Assembly (NCBI RefSeq): GCF_039542035.1
Contig: NZ_BAABHJ010000008.1
Coordinates: forward strand, 744,001-808,000
Length of the DNA: 64,000 nucleotides
Source of the DNA: Actinoallomurus liliacearum
GTDB taxonomy: Bacteria > Actinomycetota > Actinomycetes > Streptosporangiales > Streptosporangiaceae
Reading direction: 5' to 3'
The notes below the pieces were generated by a model. It did no database searches. It worked only from the letters and a program-made list of their open reading frames with translations, and was not told where the DNA came from. Shown here in pieces: positions 25,396 through 33,861 of this stretch (position 1 is its first letter; every line of letters starts with the position of its first letter). The translations under genes were made by a program, and so were the position numbers.

Positions 25396-26636
25396 GCCAG
25401 ACCTGCCTTTCGGAATGCCTCGAGGGTCGGGGCGATGTTCGCGGACGGCTTGGCGACCGGGGCCACCGCGTCCAGAGTCTTGAGACCGTCGCCGGAGTTG
25501 ATGAACACGGTCTCGGCGTCGGGGTCGAGCACACCGGTCGACAGGAGCTTGCGCAGCGCGCCCAGCGTCACACCGCCCGCCGTCTCACCGAAGATGCCCT
25601 CGGTGCGGGCGAGCAGTCCGATGCTGTCGACGACCTCTTCGTCCGAGACGTCCTCGACGGCCCCTCCGGTGCGGCGCACGGCGTCGAGGACGTACGGCCC
25701 GTCGGCCGGGTTGCCGATCGCGAGGGACTTGGCGATGGTCGAGGGCTTGACGGGCTGCACGACGTCGTGGCCGGCCTTGAACGCGGCCGAGACGGGCGAG
25801 CAGCCGGTCGCCTGGGCGCCGAAGATCTTGTACGGCCGGTCCTCGACCAGGCCGAGCTTGATGAACTCCTGGAACGCCTTGTCGATCTTCGTGAGCTGCG
25901 AGCCGGACGCGACCGGGACCACGATCTGCTCGGGCAGCCGCCAGCCGAGCTGCTCGGCGATCTCGTACCCGATGGTCTTGGAACCCTCGGCGTAGTACGG
26001 CCGCACGTTCACGTTGACGAACGCCCAGTCCTCCTGCTCACCGGCGAGCTCGGAGGCCAGCCGGTTGACGTCGTCGTAGTTGCCGTCGACGGTGACGAAC
26101 GTCCCGCCGTACACCGCCGTCGTGATGATCTTCTGGCTCTCGAGGTCGGAGGGCACGAAGACGGCGCTGCGGATGCCGGCGCGCGCCGCCGCGGCCGCGA
26201 CCGCGTTGGCGAGGTTGCCGGTGGACGGGCAGGCCAGCACCTTGAAACCCAGCTCACGGGCGGCGGCGAGCGCGACCGCCACCACGCGGTCCTTGAAGGA
26301 GTGGGTGGGGTTCCCGCTGTCGTCCTTGACCCACAGCGACCGCAGGCCCAGCGACTCGGCGAGGTTGTCGGCGCGTACGAGGCGGGTGAAGCCGGGCTCG
26401 GTGTTCGGCGTGTCGATGACGTTCGTCGGAACCGGCAGCAGGCCCCGGTAACGCCAGATGTTGCGCGGCCCGGACTCGATCTGCTCCCGGGTCACGCCGG
26501 TGTGGTCGTAGGAGACCTCAAGGGGACCGAAACACAGCTCACAGGCGTAGCGAGGGCCCAGATCGTAGGACTGTCCGCATTCACGGCACGTCAATGCGGT
26601 CGCGGGGCCGAGGTTTCGGGCGGCGGTCTGCGACAT
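25392..26636 (-). CDS. thrC: Threonine synthase (PLP fold-type II), riboswitch-controlled
   Basis: A 414-residue PLP enzyme of the threonine synthase family, which turns O-phosphohomoserine into threonine. An N-terminal zinc-ribbon-like segment has Cys17-x2-Cys20 and Cys32-x2-Cys35. The PLP lysine is in NPTHSFKDR (about residue 115), the phosphate loop in PSTGNLANA and a Gly-rich site in PVASGSQLTK. It is co-transcribed and overlapping with a sulfur-carrier gene, and a SAM-I riboswitch precedes it. That regulation is unexpected for plain threonine synthesis and raises the alternative that it makes a homocysteine adduct from O-phosphohomoserine and thiocarboxylated carrier. Confidence 0.9.
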   Translation of the reverse strand: MSQTAARNLGPATALTCRECGQSYDLGPRYACELCFGPLEVSYDHTGVTREQIESGPRNIWRYRGLLPVPTNVIDTPNTEPGFTRLVRADNLAESLGLRSLWVKDDSGNPTHSFKDRVVAVALAAARELGFKVLACPSTGNLANAVAAAAARAGIRSAVFVPSDLESQKIITTAVYGGTFVTVDGNYDDVNRLASELAGEQEDWAFVNVNVRPYYAEGSKTIGYEIAEQLGWRLPEQIVVPVASGSQLTKIDKAFQEFIKLGLVEDRPYKIFGAQATGCSPVSAAFKAGHDVVQPVKPSTIAKSLAIGNPADGPYVLDAVRRTGGAVEDVSDEEVVDSIGLLARTEGIFGETAGGVTLGALRKLLSTGVLDPDAETVFINSGDGLKTLDAVAPVAKPSANIAPTLEAFRKAGLA

Positions 26637-26653
26637 GAAGCGAGGCCTTTCTC

Positions 26654-26815
26654 CTCATCTTTCCCGTGCCACCTTGGTCACGAGCCGGAGTTGGCACCTG
26701 TCCCGGGCGGCCTCGCTGGGGCGAGTCGGCGACGCGTCGTCGCACGCTGTGAACCGCATGTCCGGGAGGGTTGCCGGGGCTTCAACGGGCCGGTCCCTCC
26801 ACCCCTCTGGATGAG
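26654..26815 (-). promoter_or_regulatory. SAM-I (S-box) riboswitch
   Basis: On the minus strand the leader of threonine synthase starts CTCATCCAGAGGGG (P1 and kink-turn side), then GGAGGGACCGGCCC, GAAGCCCCGGCAACC, a variable P3, then GGTGCCAACTCC, and closes with GGGAAAGATGAG. P1 pairs CTCATC with GATGAG. These are the conserved S-box core elements in the correct order. It ends 18 nt before the start codon; since P1 is followed closely by GAGGAGAAAGG, control by occluding the ribosome-binding site is likely. Confidence 0.93.
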
Positions 26816-26827
26816 CGTTATTAAGTT

Positions 26828-26840
26828 GTCGTCTGACGAC
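26828..26840. promoter_or_regulatory. Palindrome in thrC promoter region
   Basis: GTCGTC-T-GACGAC lies just upstream of the riboswitch beside AT-rich TTATTAAG, which on the minus strand gives a -10-like TTAATA. It may be an operator in the promoter. The rest of 26816-27082 holds no gene. Confidence 0.35.
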
Positions 26841-27082
26841 TTGTATACGTGACTGACCGGTTCTCCGCCAAGCGCGTCTCAGGTCGCGAGACGCCGGCAC
26901 GGCCGGTTCCGGCCCGCTCCCGTCCGGGGGCGCGTCGTCGCCAGGCCCTGCCCACGTGCGGATTCAGCGGGGTGACATGCCCGGCCGGTCCGGAGTGAGA
27001 CCTGTGTGGAATGTCATCCCGAAGTGTCCGACCACTGGACCTTCCTCGCCCCCCGTTCACGTCCTCCGGTTACGCTCCCCAC

Positions 27083-28513
27083 ATGGATGACTCGCAGGTC
27101 CTGGTCGCGTCCAACCGCGGACCGGTCTCCTTCAAGCTCGCCGATGACGGCACGCTCTCGGTCCGGCGCGGCGGCGGCGGTCTGGTCTCGGCCATGGCCG
27201 GCCTGGACGGGGACATCCTGTGGATCTGCGCGGCGCTGTCGGACGCCGACCGCGCCGCGGTCCGCCGGGCGGAGGACGGGCGGCTGGACGAGTACGGCGC
27301 CGGCGCGGTCCGCATGCTGGACATCCCGGTCGGCACCTTCCACCGCGCGTACAACGCCGTCGCCAACTCGACGCTGTGGTTCGTCCATCACATGCTGTAC
27401 GACACCCCGAACAGCCCGCACTTCGACGCGCGCTCCCGGCGGGACTGGCAGTCGTACGAGGCGTACAACGCGGCGTTCGCCGACGCGCTCGCCCGGGACG
27501 CCCGGCCCGGCGCGAAGGTGGCGATCCAGGACTACCACCTGACGCTCGCCCCGGGCATGCTGCGGGAGCGCCGCCCCGACCTGAAGATCGCGCACTTCTC
27601 GCACACGCCGTGGGCGCCACCGGAGTACTACCGCCTGATGCCCGACGACATCGGCCGCCAGGTGCTCGAAGGCGTTCTCGGCGCCGACCACGCCGGTTTC
27701 CACGCCGAGCACTGGGCCGACGCGTTCATCGACTGCTGCGCCTCCGTGCTGCAGGCGAAGGTCGACCGCGTCGCCCGTACGGTCGTCCACGCCGGGCGCG
27801 TCACCCGGGTCGGCGTGCACGGGCTCGGCGTCGACGGCGTGTCGCTGCGCGCCCGCGCCGCCGAACCCGACGTGCGGGCCCGCAGACAGGCGCTGCGCGA
27901 GCAGGTCGGCGATCGCAAGCTGATCGTGCGGATCGACCGCACCGAGCTGTCCAAGAACATCGTGCGGGGGCTCGCGGCCTACCGGGAACTGCTGGCCAAG
28001 CATCCGGAGTGGCACGGCCGGGTCGTGCACCTGGCCTTCGCCTACCCCTCGCGGCACGACCTGCCGGAGTACCGCGAGTACACCGCCGCCGTGCAGCGGA
28101 TGGCGGCCGAGATCTCCGACGAGTTCGGCGACGCGGGCTGGGAGCCGCTGATCCTCCAGGTCAACGACGACTATCCGCGCTCGCTCGCGGCGTACGGCCT
28201 GGCGGACGTCCTGCTCGTGAACCCGATCCGGGACGGCATGAACCTCGTCGCCAAGGAGGGGCCGGTGCTGTCCGAGGACGGCTGTGCCCTGGTGCTGTCC
28301 CGCGAGGCGGGCGCCGCCGCCGAACTCGACGAGGACGCGTTGATGATCAACCCGTTCGACGTGTCACAGACGGCGGAGGCCCTGAACCAGGCACTGCTCA
28401 TGCCGCGCGCCGAGCGCGCCGAGCGCTGCGCCCGGCTGACCGCCGCCGCGACGGCCCTGCCGCCGCAGCGCTGGTTCGCCGCGCAGCTCGACGCCCTGGA
28501 CCACCGACCGTAG
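27083..28513 (+). CDS. otsA: Trehalose-6-phosphate synthase
   Basis: A 476-residue GT20 glycosyltransferase that joins UDP- (or GDP-) glucose to glucose-6-phosphate. N-terminal SNRGPVSF and RRGGGGLVSAM form the donor-side loop; QDYHLTLAPGMLRE and HFSHTPW are conserved acceptor elements; the C-terminal half has VNPIRDGMNLVAKEG and the LSREAGAAAEL box. ATG 27083 is chosen over an upstream in-frame GTG-type start. The phosphatase otsB lies 4.4 kb downstream, separated by regulator genes, so trehalose synthesis is split over two transcripts. Confidence 0.9.
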   Translation: MDDSQVLVASNRGPVSFKLADDGTLSVRRGGGGLVSAMAGLDGDILWICAALSDADRAAVRRAEDGRLDEYGAGAVRMLDIPVGTFHRAYNAVANSTLWFVHHMLYDTPNSPHFDARSRRDWQSYEAYNAAFADALARDARPGAKVAIQDYHLTLAPGMLRERRPDLKIAHFSHTPWAPPEYYRLMPDDIGRQVLEGVLGADHAGFHAEHWADAFIDCCASVLQAKVDRVARTVVHAGRVTRVGVHGLGVDGVSLRARAAEPDVRARRQALREQVGDRKLIVRIDRTELSKNIVRGLAAYRELLAKHPEWHGRVVHLAFAYPSRHDLPEYREYTAAVQRMAAEISDEFGDAGWEPLILQVNDDYPRSLAAYGLADVLLVNPIRDGMNLVAKEGPVLSEDGCALVLSREAGAAAELDEDALMINPFDVSQTAEALNQALLMPRAERAERCARLTAAATALPPQRWFAAQLDALDHRP

Positions 28514-28569
28514 CCCGCACGCGCCGCCGGTCCGCCGGACAGCACGACACGCTGGACCGCCGACCGTAG
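28496..28569. repeat. Duplicated otsA 3' tail
   Basis: CTGGACCACCGACCGTAG at the end of otsA recurs with one change at 28552-28569, 56 bp further. The second copy is in another frame and is non-coding. Confidence 0.6.
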
Positions 28570-28690
28570 TCCTCGCGTTCGCCGCGCCGGGCGGACGCCG
28601 GGACCACCGGCGTCGGCCGTCAAGAGCGCCGGTCCGCCGCGCCGGGCCCGAGCCTCGTGCTCGGCGCCGGCGCCGGAGCCCGGAGGCCCG

Positions 28691-29686
28691 TCACACGGTC
28701 GCGCTCGTGAGCCGGGCGGCCACCTCGGACGGCTCGTCCCGGCGCCGCAAAAGGTCCTTCGCCTCGCGCTTGCGGGCGGCGAGCCTGCGATGCGCGGCCA
28801 CGCGCAGGTAGCGCGTGTAGTCCGGCAGCGGCGGCCGGCCCGCGCCGTCCGGTTCGTACCCGTGTGCCCGCAGCCGGTCGGCCGCCACCGTCTCGCACAG
28901 GGCGAGTTCGGCCGGTGTCAGCCGCTCCCGCCAGGTGCCCGACCGCGCCGTACTGACCGCGCCGTGGGTCCGCGCGTGCCAGGTCTTGCGGCCGGGGACG
29001 GCGACGGCCGCCACCTTTTCCGGCTCGCACATCGCCGGGTCGAAGTCCTCGCCGAGGAACGCGCACAGGGCGGCGAGCTCGGCCTGCGGGTCGGCGATCA
29101 GCCGCTCGTAGTACATCCGGTGGTAGGCGCCGGGACCGAGCGTCCGCGCCGCGCGTTCGCCCGCGTCGATCGACTCCATCCAGGTGGCGAGGGCGTGCTG
29201 GACGTCCAGCTTGTACCAGGCCATCTCCTTCAGCGACGCCACGCAGTCGCGCGCGTCGCGGACCAGGTGCACGATCTGCGCGTCGGGGAACATTCGCCGC
29301 AGCGCCGGGATGCGCTGGAAGTAGCCGGGCCGTTTGTCACCCCAGCGGGGTTTGCCGAACCTCGCGGCGTAGGCGCGCAGGACGATGCCCAGCGCGGAGC
29401 CGAGGGTCGGCGGTCCGGCGACGATCTCCTCGATCACGGCCCGGCCGTCCAGTCCGAGGTCCGCGAAGCGCGTCTGTTTCCGCTCGACGATCCAGCGCGC
29501 CAGGGCGCGCCGGTTCTCGGGGTCGTTCAGGTCTCCGAACCGATGGCGCTCGTCGTACGCGGCCATCACGAAGCGGTTCTCGGGCGGGATGGCGATCCGC
29601 GGATGGGCGTGCAGCATCAGCTGCAGCATCGTGGTCCCCGACCTCGGGCAGCCGACGACGAAGACGGGGCGTTCCGGCTTGGTCAT
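28691..29686 (-). CDS. Sulfotransferase family protein
   Basis: A 331-residue cytoplasmic PAPS-dependent sulfotransferase. The 5'-phosphosulfate loop is GCPRSGTTML (residues 12-21) and the 3'-phosphate motif is HLVRDARDCVASLKEM (near 140-155). Length and motifs match bacterial sulfotransferase_3-type enzymes acting on lipids or carbohydrates; acceptor unknown. The C-terminal 60 residues are Arg-rich. Upstream lies an unusually AT-rich region with an inverted repeat. It is convergent with otsA. Confidence 0.87.
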   Translation of the reverse strand: MTKPERPVFVVGCPRSGTTMLQLMLHAHPRIAIPPENRFVMAAYDERHRFGDLNDPENRRALARWIVERKQTRFADLGLDGRAVIEEIVAGPPTLGSALGIVLRAYAARFGKPRWGDKRPGYFQRIPALRRMFPDAQIVHLVRDARDCVASLKEMAWYKLDVQHALATWMESIDAGERAARTLGPGAYHRMYYERLIADPQAELAALCAFLGEDFDPAMCEPEKVAAVAVPGRKTWHARTHGAVSTARSGTWRERLTPAELALCETVAADRLRAHGYEPDGAGRPPLPDYTRYLRVAAHRRLAARKREAKDLLRRRDEPSEVAARLTSATV

Positions 29687-29705
29687 GCGCCGGAACGCTA
29701 AAAAA

Positions 29706-29736
29706 GGTTAATGAAACGTAAGTGAGAATTAACCTA
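29706..29736. promoter_or_regulatory. AT-rich inverted repeat upstream of sulfotransferase
   Basis: AGGTTAAT and ATTAACCT with a 15-bp spacer start 20 bp before the sulfotransferase start, in one of the most AT-rich stretches of the window (29698-29775). It suggests a regulated promoter or operator. Confidence 0.5.
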
Positions 29737-29875
29737 AGATCGACTTTTCGTTATTTCAGGTCGAATAAGTGGATAAGGGATAGCCGGAAAGACCCCGACG
29801 CCGCAGGGGGTACTTCCCGGAAAGTTCGGGCGAGGCCTCAGGACCGGAGCCGGCGGCTCCGGTCGTCCTCGTCGT

Positions 29876-30442
29876 TCAGGACTGGGCGGCCGATCCGTAG
29901 TCGTTGCCGAGCGCCTGCCGGAACTGCTTGCGGGCCTCGTGGATGCGCGACTTCACCGTGCCGAGCGGCAGGTTGAGCTGCTGGGCGATCTCGCTGTACT
30001 CCAGCTGGGACACGTCGCGCAGCACCAGGGCCTCGATCAGGTCGGGCTTGCGCCGCTCCAGGTCCTCCATCGCGTCGAGGATGTCGACGCGCGATCCGGC
30101 GATGACGCTCGTACGATGCGGGTCCGGGCGCTGCTGGGGCAGTTCCCCCGCCTGCTCGACCGAGCGGCGCTTGAGCGACCGGTACGTCGAGCGCGCGGAG
30201 TTGGCCACGACCACGTGCAGCCACGTGCTGAACCGCGACCGCCCTTCGAACCGGCCGATGTTGCGGGCGACCTGCATGAGGGCGTCCTGGCAGGCCTCCT
30301 CGGCATCCTGGCGGCAGGGCAGGAACCGGGAGCAGTGCCGCAGAACGTCCGGCTCGATCACGCGGAGCAGTTCGTTCAACGCGTTCCGGTCACCTCCCGC
30401 AGCACGCGTCGCCAGTTCCTCGGTCCGCTCGTCGTACGCCAT
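29876..30442 (-). CDS. ECF-type RNA polymerase sigma factor
   Basis: A 188-residue sigma-70 factor. Region 2 is seen in HCSRFLPCRQDAEEACQDALMQVARNIGRFEGRSRFSTWLHVVVANSARSTYRSLKRR and region 4 in IEALVLRDVSQLEYSEIAQQLNLPLGTVKSRIHEARKQFRQAL. Start ATG 30442 rather than 30481. There is no adjacent anti-sigma gene; instead a transmembrane Ser/Thr kinase is encoded divergently 54 bp away, so phosphorylation-linked control is a plausible inference, as known for some ECF factors in other bacteria. Confidence 0.9.
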   Translation of the reverse strand: MAYDERTEELATRAAGGDRNALNELLRVIEPDVLRHCSRFLPCRQDAEEACQDALMQVARNIGRFEGRSRFSTWLHVVVANSARSTYRSLKRRSVEQAGELPQQRPDPHRTSVIAGSRVDILDAMEDLERRKPDLIEALVLRDVSQLEYSEIAQQLNLPLGTVKSRIHEARKQFRQALGNDYGSAAQS

Positions 30443-30496
30443 GACCCCGCCTCGCCCTCGATATCGCCCGGCTTTGGGCATGATACGGGGGTGTCC

Positions 30497-32356
30497 ATGC
30501 CTTCAGCCGTCGGTCGTTACCGAATCGATCGTGTCCTCGGATCCGGGGCATTCGCCTCCGTGTGGCTCGCCCACGACGAGCTGCTCGACGCCCCGGTGGC
30601 CATCAAAGTGCTGGCCGGAGGGCTCATCGACGACCTTGACGTACGCAACCGGTTCCTGGAAGAAGCCCGGATCCTGCGCCGCGCCGACTCCGAACGCCTG
30701 GTGCGGGTCCATGACATCGGCGAGCTCGAGGACCGCCGGCCGTACTTCGTCATGTCGTACGCCGACCGGGGGACGCTCGCCGACCGGATGCGGGAGCGGG
30801 AGCTCTCGGTCGCCGAGACGCTGCGGCTCGCCATCGAGATCGCCCACGGCGTCGAGGTGATCAACCGGCTCGGTGTCATCCACCGTGACCTGAAACCGTC
30901 GAACATCCTGTTCCAGTCGACGACCGACGGTGGTGAACGCCTGCTCATCGCCGACCTCGGGCTCGCCAAGGCGCTCGCGCACGCCTCCGGCGCGTTCACG
31001 ATGCCGGTCGGCACGCCGGGGTACATGTCCCCGGAGCAGGCGCGGTTCGGCGGCGGCCTCGACGTCCGCGCCGACGTGTACGGTCTGGGCGCGCTGACGT
31101 ATCACCTGCTCACCGGGGACCCGCCGGGCCCTGCGCCGGTGCAGTCACCGCCCAGCGCGGCGCGGCGCGGCCTGCCCCCGACCCTCGACGAGATCGTGAT
31201 GCGGGCGCTCGAAGGCGACCGGGAGCGTCGCTGGCCGTCCGCGGAGGCGTTCGCGGCCGCGCTGAGCGTTCCGCTGATGTCCGTCGCCGACGACGCGACC
31301 CTGCGGGACGCTCCCGCCAGGGCGGACGAGGCGACGATGGCGGACCCCGGGTCGGGCGCGTGGCCCTCGGGCGGCCCGCAGGACGCGGGACCGGCGGACC
31401 GGACCGGTGACGAGGGCTCCGGCCGGACCCTGCGGGTCTCCCCGATCCCCGACGATCCGGCAGGGCCGGGCGGTCCGACGGAGCCGGGCGGTCCGGCAGG
31501 GCCGGGCGGTCCGGCGGGATCAGGCGGCCCCGACGACGGGCCGTCGAGCCGTACGCTCCGGGTCCCCTCGCTCGGCGACGATCCGGGCTCGGCGCCGCCG
31601 TACGACGCCCGCGACGCGACGATCCGGACACCGCCTCCCCCGGTGGGCGGCAACGAGACCGTGGTGGACCTGCGCGTCGAGCGACCGAGCGGCCGGCGCG
31701 ACGCCGGAGACCACCGTCCCCCGGATCCGTCCGGATCCGGGCCGCGCCGACCCGGTGATACGGGCGGCGGCTCGTCCGGGGAACCGAACCGCAAGCGGCT
31801 GCTGATCGTGGCCGGCCTGGCCGCGGTGCTGGTCGTGGGGGGCGGCGGCGCCTTCGCCATCAGCAAACTGACCGGCTCCTCGCCGGATCCCAAGCCCGGG
31901 GACGGCCTCGTCACCGTGACCGACGTGACGGGCCGGCTGAGCATCCGCGTACCCGCGGCCTGGAAGCTGCAGACCGAGCACACCACCTGGCCGGTCACCG
32001 TCTCGGACCGCGCGAAGGCGCCCGCGCTGCGCGCGACGCCCGACTACGCCCAGTTCGTCAAGGACGACGTCCCGACGCCGGGCGTCTTCGCCGGGCTCAC
32101 CCACGACCTGAACGTCACCCTGCCGCCGCGCGCCCTGGGCAACCATCGGGCCAAGTGCACGCCGGGCGCCGCACAGCCGTACAAGCACGGCACGCTGGTC
32201 GGCCAGATCAACCCGTGGCGGTGCGGCTCGATCACCATCAACGAGGTCGGCCTGAAGGACAAGAACGGACGGTACGCGATGTGGGTCCGGGTGAAGCTGG
32301 CCGGCTCGCCGGACATCACCCGGAAGATCCTGGACAGCATCCAGGCCAAGGGCTGA
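30497..32356 (+). CDS. Transmembrane serine/threonine protein kinase
   Basis: A 619-residue PknB-like kinase. Gly loop GSGAFASV (15-22), Lys37, Glu56 and HRDLKPSN (129-136, Asp131) are intact; the Mg motif is DLG (153-155) instead of DFG; activation segment ends GTPGYMSPEQ. Residues 280-430 form a Pro/Gly-rich juxtamembrane linker with repeated Thr motifs (ATLRD, RTLRVSP, RTLRVPS, ATIRTP). A membrane helix lies at about 434-456, followed by a 160-residue extracellular domain with two Cys, unlike PASTA sensors. ATG 30497 has GGGGG 5 nt upstream. It is divergent from the ECF sigma gene. Confidence 0.92.
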   Translation: MPSAVGRYRIDRVLGSGAFASVWLAHDELLDAPVAIKVLAGGLIDDLDVRNRFLEEARILRRADSERLVRVHDIGELEDRRPYFVMSYADRGTLADRMRERELSVAETLRLAIEIAHGVEVINRLGVIHRDLKPSNILFQSTTDGGERLLIADLGLAKALAHASGAFTMPVGTPGYMSPEQARFGGGLDVRADVYGLGALTYHLLTGDPPGPAPVQSPPSAARRGLPPTLDEIVMRALEGDRERRWPSAEAFAAALSVPLMSVADDATLRDAPARADEATMADPGSGAWPSGGPQDAGPADRTGDEGSGRTLRVSPIPDDPAGPGGPTEPGGPAGPGGPAGSGGPDDGPSSRTLRVPSLGDDPGSAPPYDARDATIRTPPPPVGGNETVVDLRVERPSGRRDAGDHRPPDPSGSGPRRPGDTGGGSSGEPNRKRLLIVAGLAAVLVVGGGGAFAISKLTGSSPDPKPGDGLVTVTDVTGRLSIRVPAAWKLQTEHTTWPVTVSDRAKAPALRATPDYAQFVKDDVPTPGVFAGLTHDLNVTLPPRALGNHRAKCTPGAAQPYKHGTLVGQINPWRCGSITINEVGLKDKNGRYAMWVRVKLAGSPDITRKILDSIQAKG

Positions 32357-32365
32357 CCGGCCGTA

Positions 32366-32387
32366 CGATATATCGTTCGACATATCG
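32366..32387. promoter_or_regulatory. PadR operator
   Basis: CGATATATCG, TT, CGACATATCG: two near-identical self-complementary 10-mers, 14 bp upstream of the PadR start. Strongly AT-biased against its surroundings; a classical autoregulatory site. Confidence 0.75.
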
Positions 32388-32400
32388 GCGGAGAGAGGCC

Positions 32401-32940
32401 ATGCGCAGAGGATCAACACACCGGGAGGAGCGCGCGGCGTTCGGCGACTGGGGGCCGGCGTTCGGCCCGCGCGGCCGTGGTGGGCGCGGCGGGCGCCGTA
32501 CGAAGCGCGGCAACGTACGGGCCGCCATCCTCGCGCTGCTGGCCGAACGCCCGATGCACGGCTACGAGATGATCCAGGAGCTGGAGAGCCGGACCGGCGG
32601 GATCTGGCGGCCCAGCCCCGGCTCGGTGTACCCGACGCTGCAGCTCCTGGAGGACGAAGGGCTCATCTCCGGACAGGAGTCGTCCGGCAAGCGGCTGTTC
32701 GCGCTGACGGACGCCGGCCGTGCCGAGACCGCGGCCGCCGCCGGGCGGACGCCGCCGTGGGCGGAGATCACCGAGGACGCCGGCGCGGCCGCCACCCACG
32801 TCCACTCCGCGACGGGCCAGCTGATGATGGCGCTCCGGCAGGTCATGCACGCGGGCAACGAGGAGCAGCGCGAGCGCGCCCTCGACGTCATCAACGACGC
32901 CCGGCGCCGCCTGTACGGCATCCTCGCCGACGACGACTGA
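32401..32940 (+). CDS. PadR-family regulator
   Basis: A 179-residue regulator. After a Gly/Arg-rich N-terminal arm (FGPRGRGGRGGRRTKRGNV), the winged helix has AILALLAERPMHGYEMIQELESRTGGIWRPSPGSVYPTLQLLEDEGLI, the hallmark of PadR proteins, and the C-terminal helix mediates dimerisation (type PadR-s2). ATG 32401 is preceded by GGAGAGAGG. No transporter is linked, so its only visible target is itself through the palindrome upstream. Confidence 0.9.
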   Translation: MRRGSTHREERAAFGDWGPAFGPRGRGGRGGRRTKRGNVRAAILALLAERPMHGYEMIQELESRTGGIWRPSPGSVYPTLQLLEDEGLISGQESSGKRLFALTDAGRAETAAAAGRTPPWAEITEDAGAAATHVHSATGQLMMALRQVMHAGNEEQRERALDVINDARRRLYGILADDD

Positions 32941-32961
32941 CCCGCCGCCGGGAGGCCCGCG

Positions 32962-33774
32962 TCAGGCCAGCTCGGCGGCGAGGCTCTCGACCAGCCCGAC
33001 CACGCCGGCCGGGCCGTCGACGATGACGTCCGCGCGCTCGGCCAGCGCGGTCACCTCGTCGGAGGAGCTGCACACCTTCACGCCGGGAGTGCCCTCCTTG
33101 CGCAGTGCGTCGATCGCGTCGTACGCCGCGAGGTCGCCGAGGTCGTCGCCGGCGAACAGCACCGCCGACGCGCCGCGCTCGGCGGCCAGCCCGCGCAGCG
33201 CCGCGCCCTTGTCCATGCCCGGCGGCCGCAGCTCGAGCACGAAGCGGCCCGGCTCGACGACGAGGCCGGTGCGCTCGGCGAGCGCCTCGAGAAGGCTTCG
33301 CAGGCGTTCGAGGGCGACCTGCGGCTCGGCGGCGCGCCGGGTGTGCACGGCCAGCGCGAGCCCCTTGTCCTCGATGGCGACGCCCTCGGGGGCGTTCGCC
33401 AGGATCCGGGGAAGCTTGGCGCGGACCTCCGCGACCCCCGGCGGCGGCTCCGGAGCCTCCAGGACGCCGTTCTCCCACCGCTCCCGGCCGTACTGGCCGA
33501 GGACGACCAGGCCCTGGAGGTCGGCGAACCCGCCGACCTCGACAGCGGTCGCGGCGGGACGGCCGGTGATGACCGCGACCGTACCGACGAGCGGCGCCAG
33601 CCGGCGCAGCGCCGGCACGACGCCCGGATGGGCCCGCGCGGCGGCGGGGTCGTCGACGATCGGCGACAGCGTCCCGTCGAAGTCGAAACCGATCAGGGCC
33701 TCCCGCGGGCGGGCGCGGATCGCGCCCAGCCCATCGGCTCCGGCATCCGTCTGCGACTCCACCGCCACGGTCAT
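32962..33774 (-). CDS. otsB: Trehalose-6-phosphate phosphatase
   Basis: A 270-residue HAD-family phosphatase that completes trehalose synthesis. Motif I is D31-F-D33-G-T35 (FDFDGTLSPIVDDP); motif II is in AVITGRPA; the C2B cap holds GLALAVHTRRA and VVEPGRFVLELRPPGMDKG; motif IV is FAGDDLGDLAAYDA. It is the partner of otsA at 27083. Convergent with padR, 21 bp apart. Confidence 0.92.
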   Translation of the reverse strand: MTVAVESQTDAGADGLGAIRARPREALIGFDFDGTLSPIVDDPAAARAHPGVVPALRRLAPLVGTVAVITGRPAATAVEVGGFADLQGLVVLGQYGRERWENGVLEAPEPPPGVAEVRAKLPRILANAPEGVAIEDKGLALAVHTRRAAEPQVALERLRSLLEALAERTGLVVEPGRFVLELRPPGMDKGAALRGLAAERGASAVLFAGDDLGDLAAYDAIDALRKEGTPGVKVCSSSDEVTALAERADVIVDGPAGVVGLVESLAAELA

Positions 33775-33861
33775 GCGGCCTCCTTCGTCGGCGGAGTGAC
33801 CAGAGGCACTGTGCTCATCGGCTCACTCGCTGCGCTCCTCACGGGGCCTCCTGAGTAGGCG

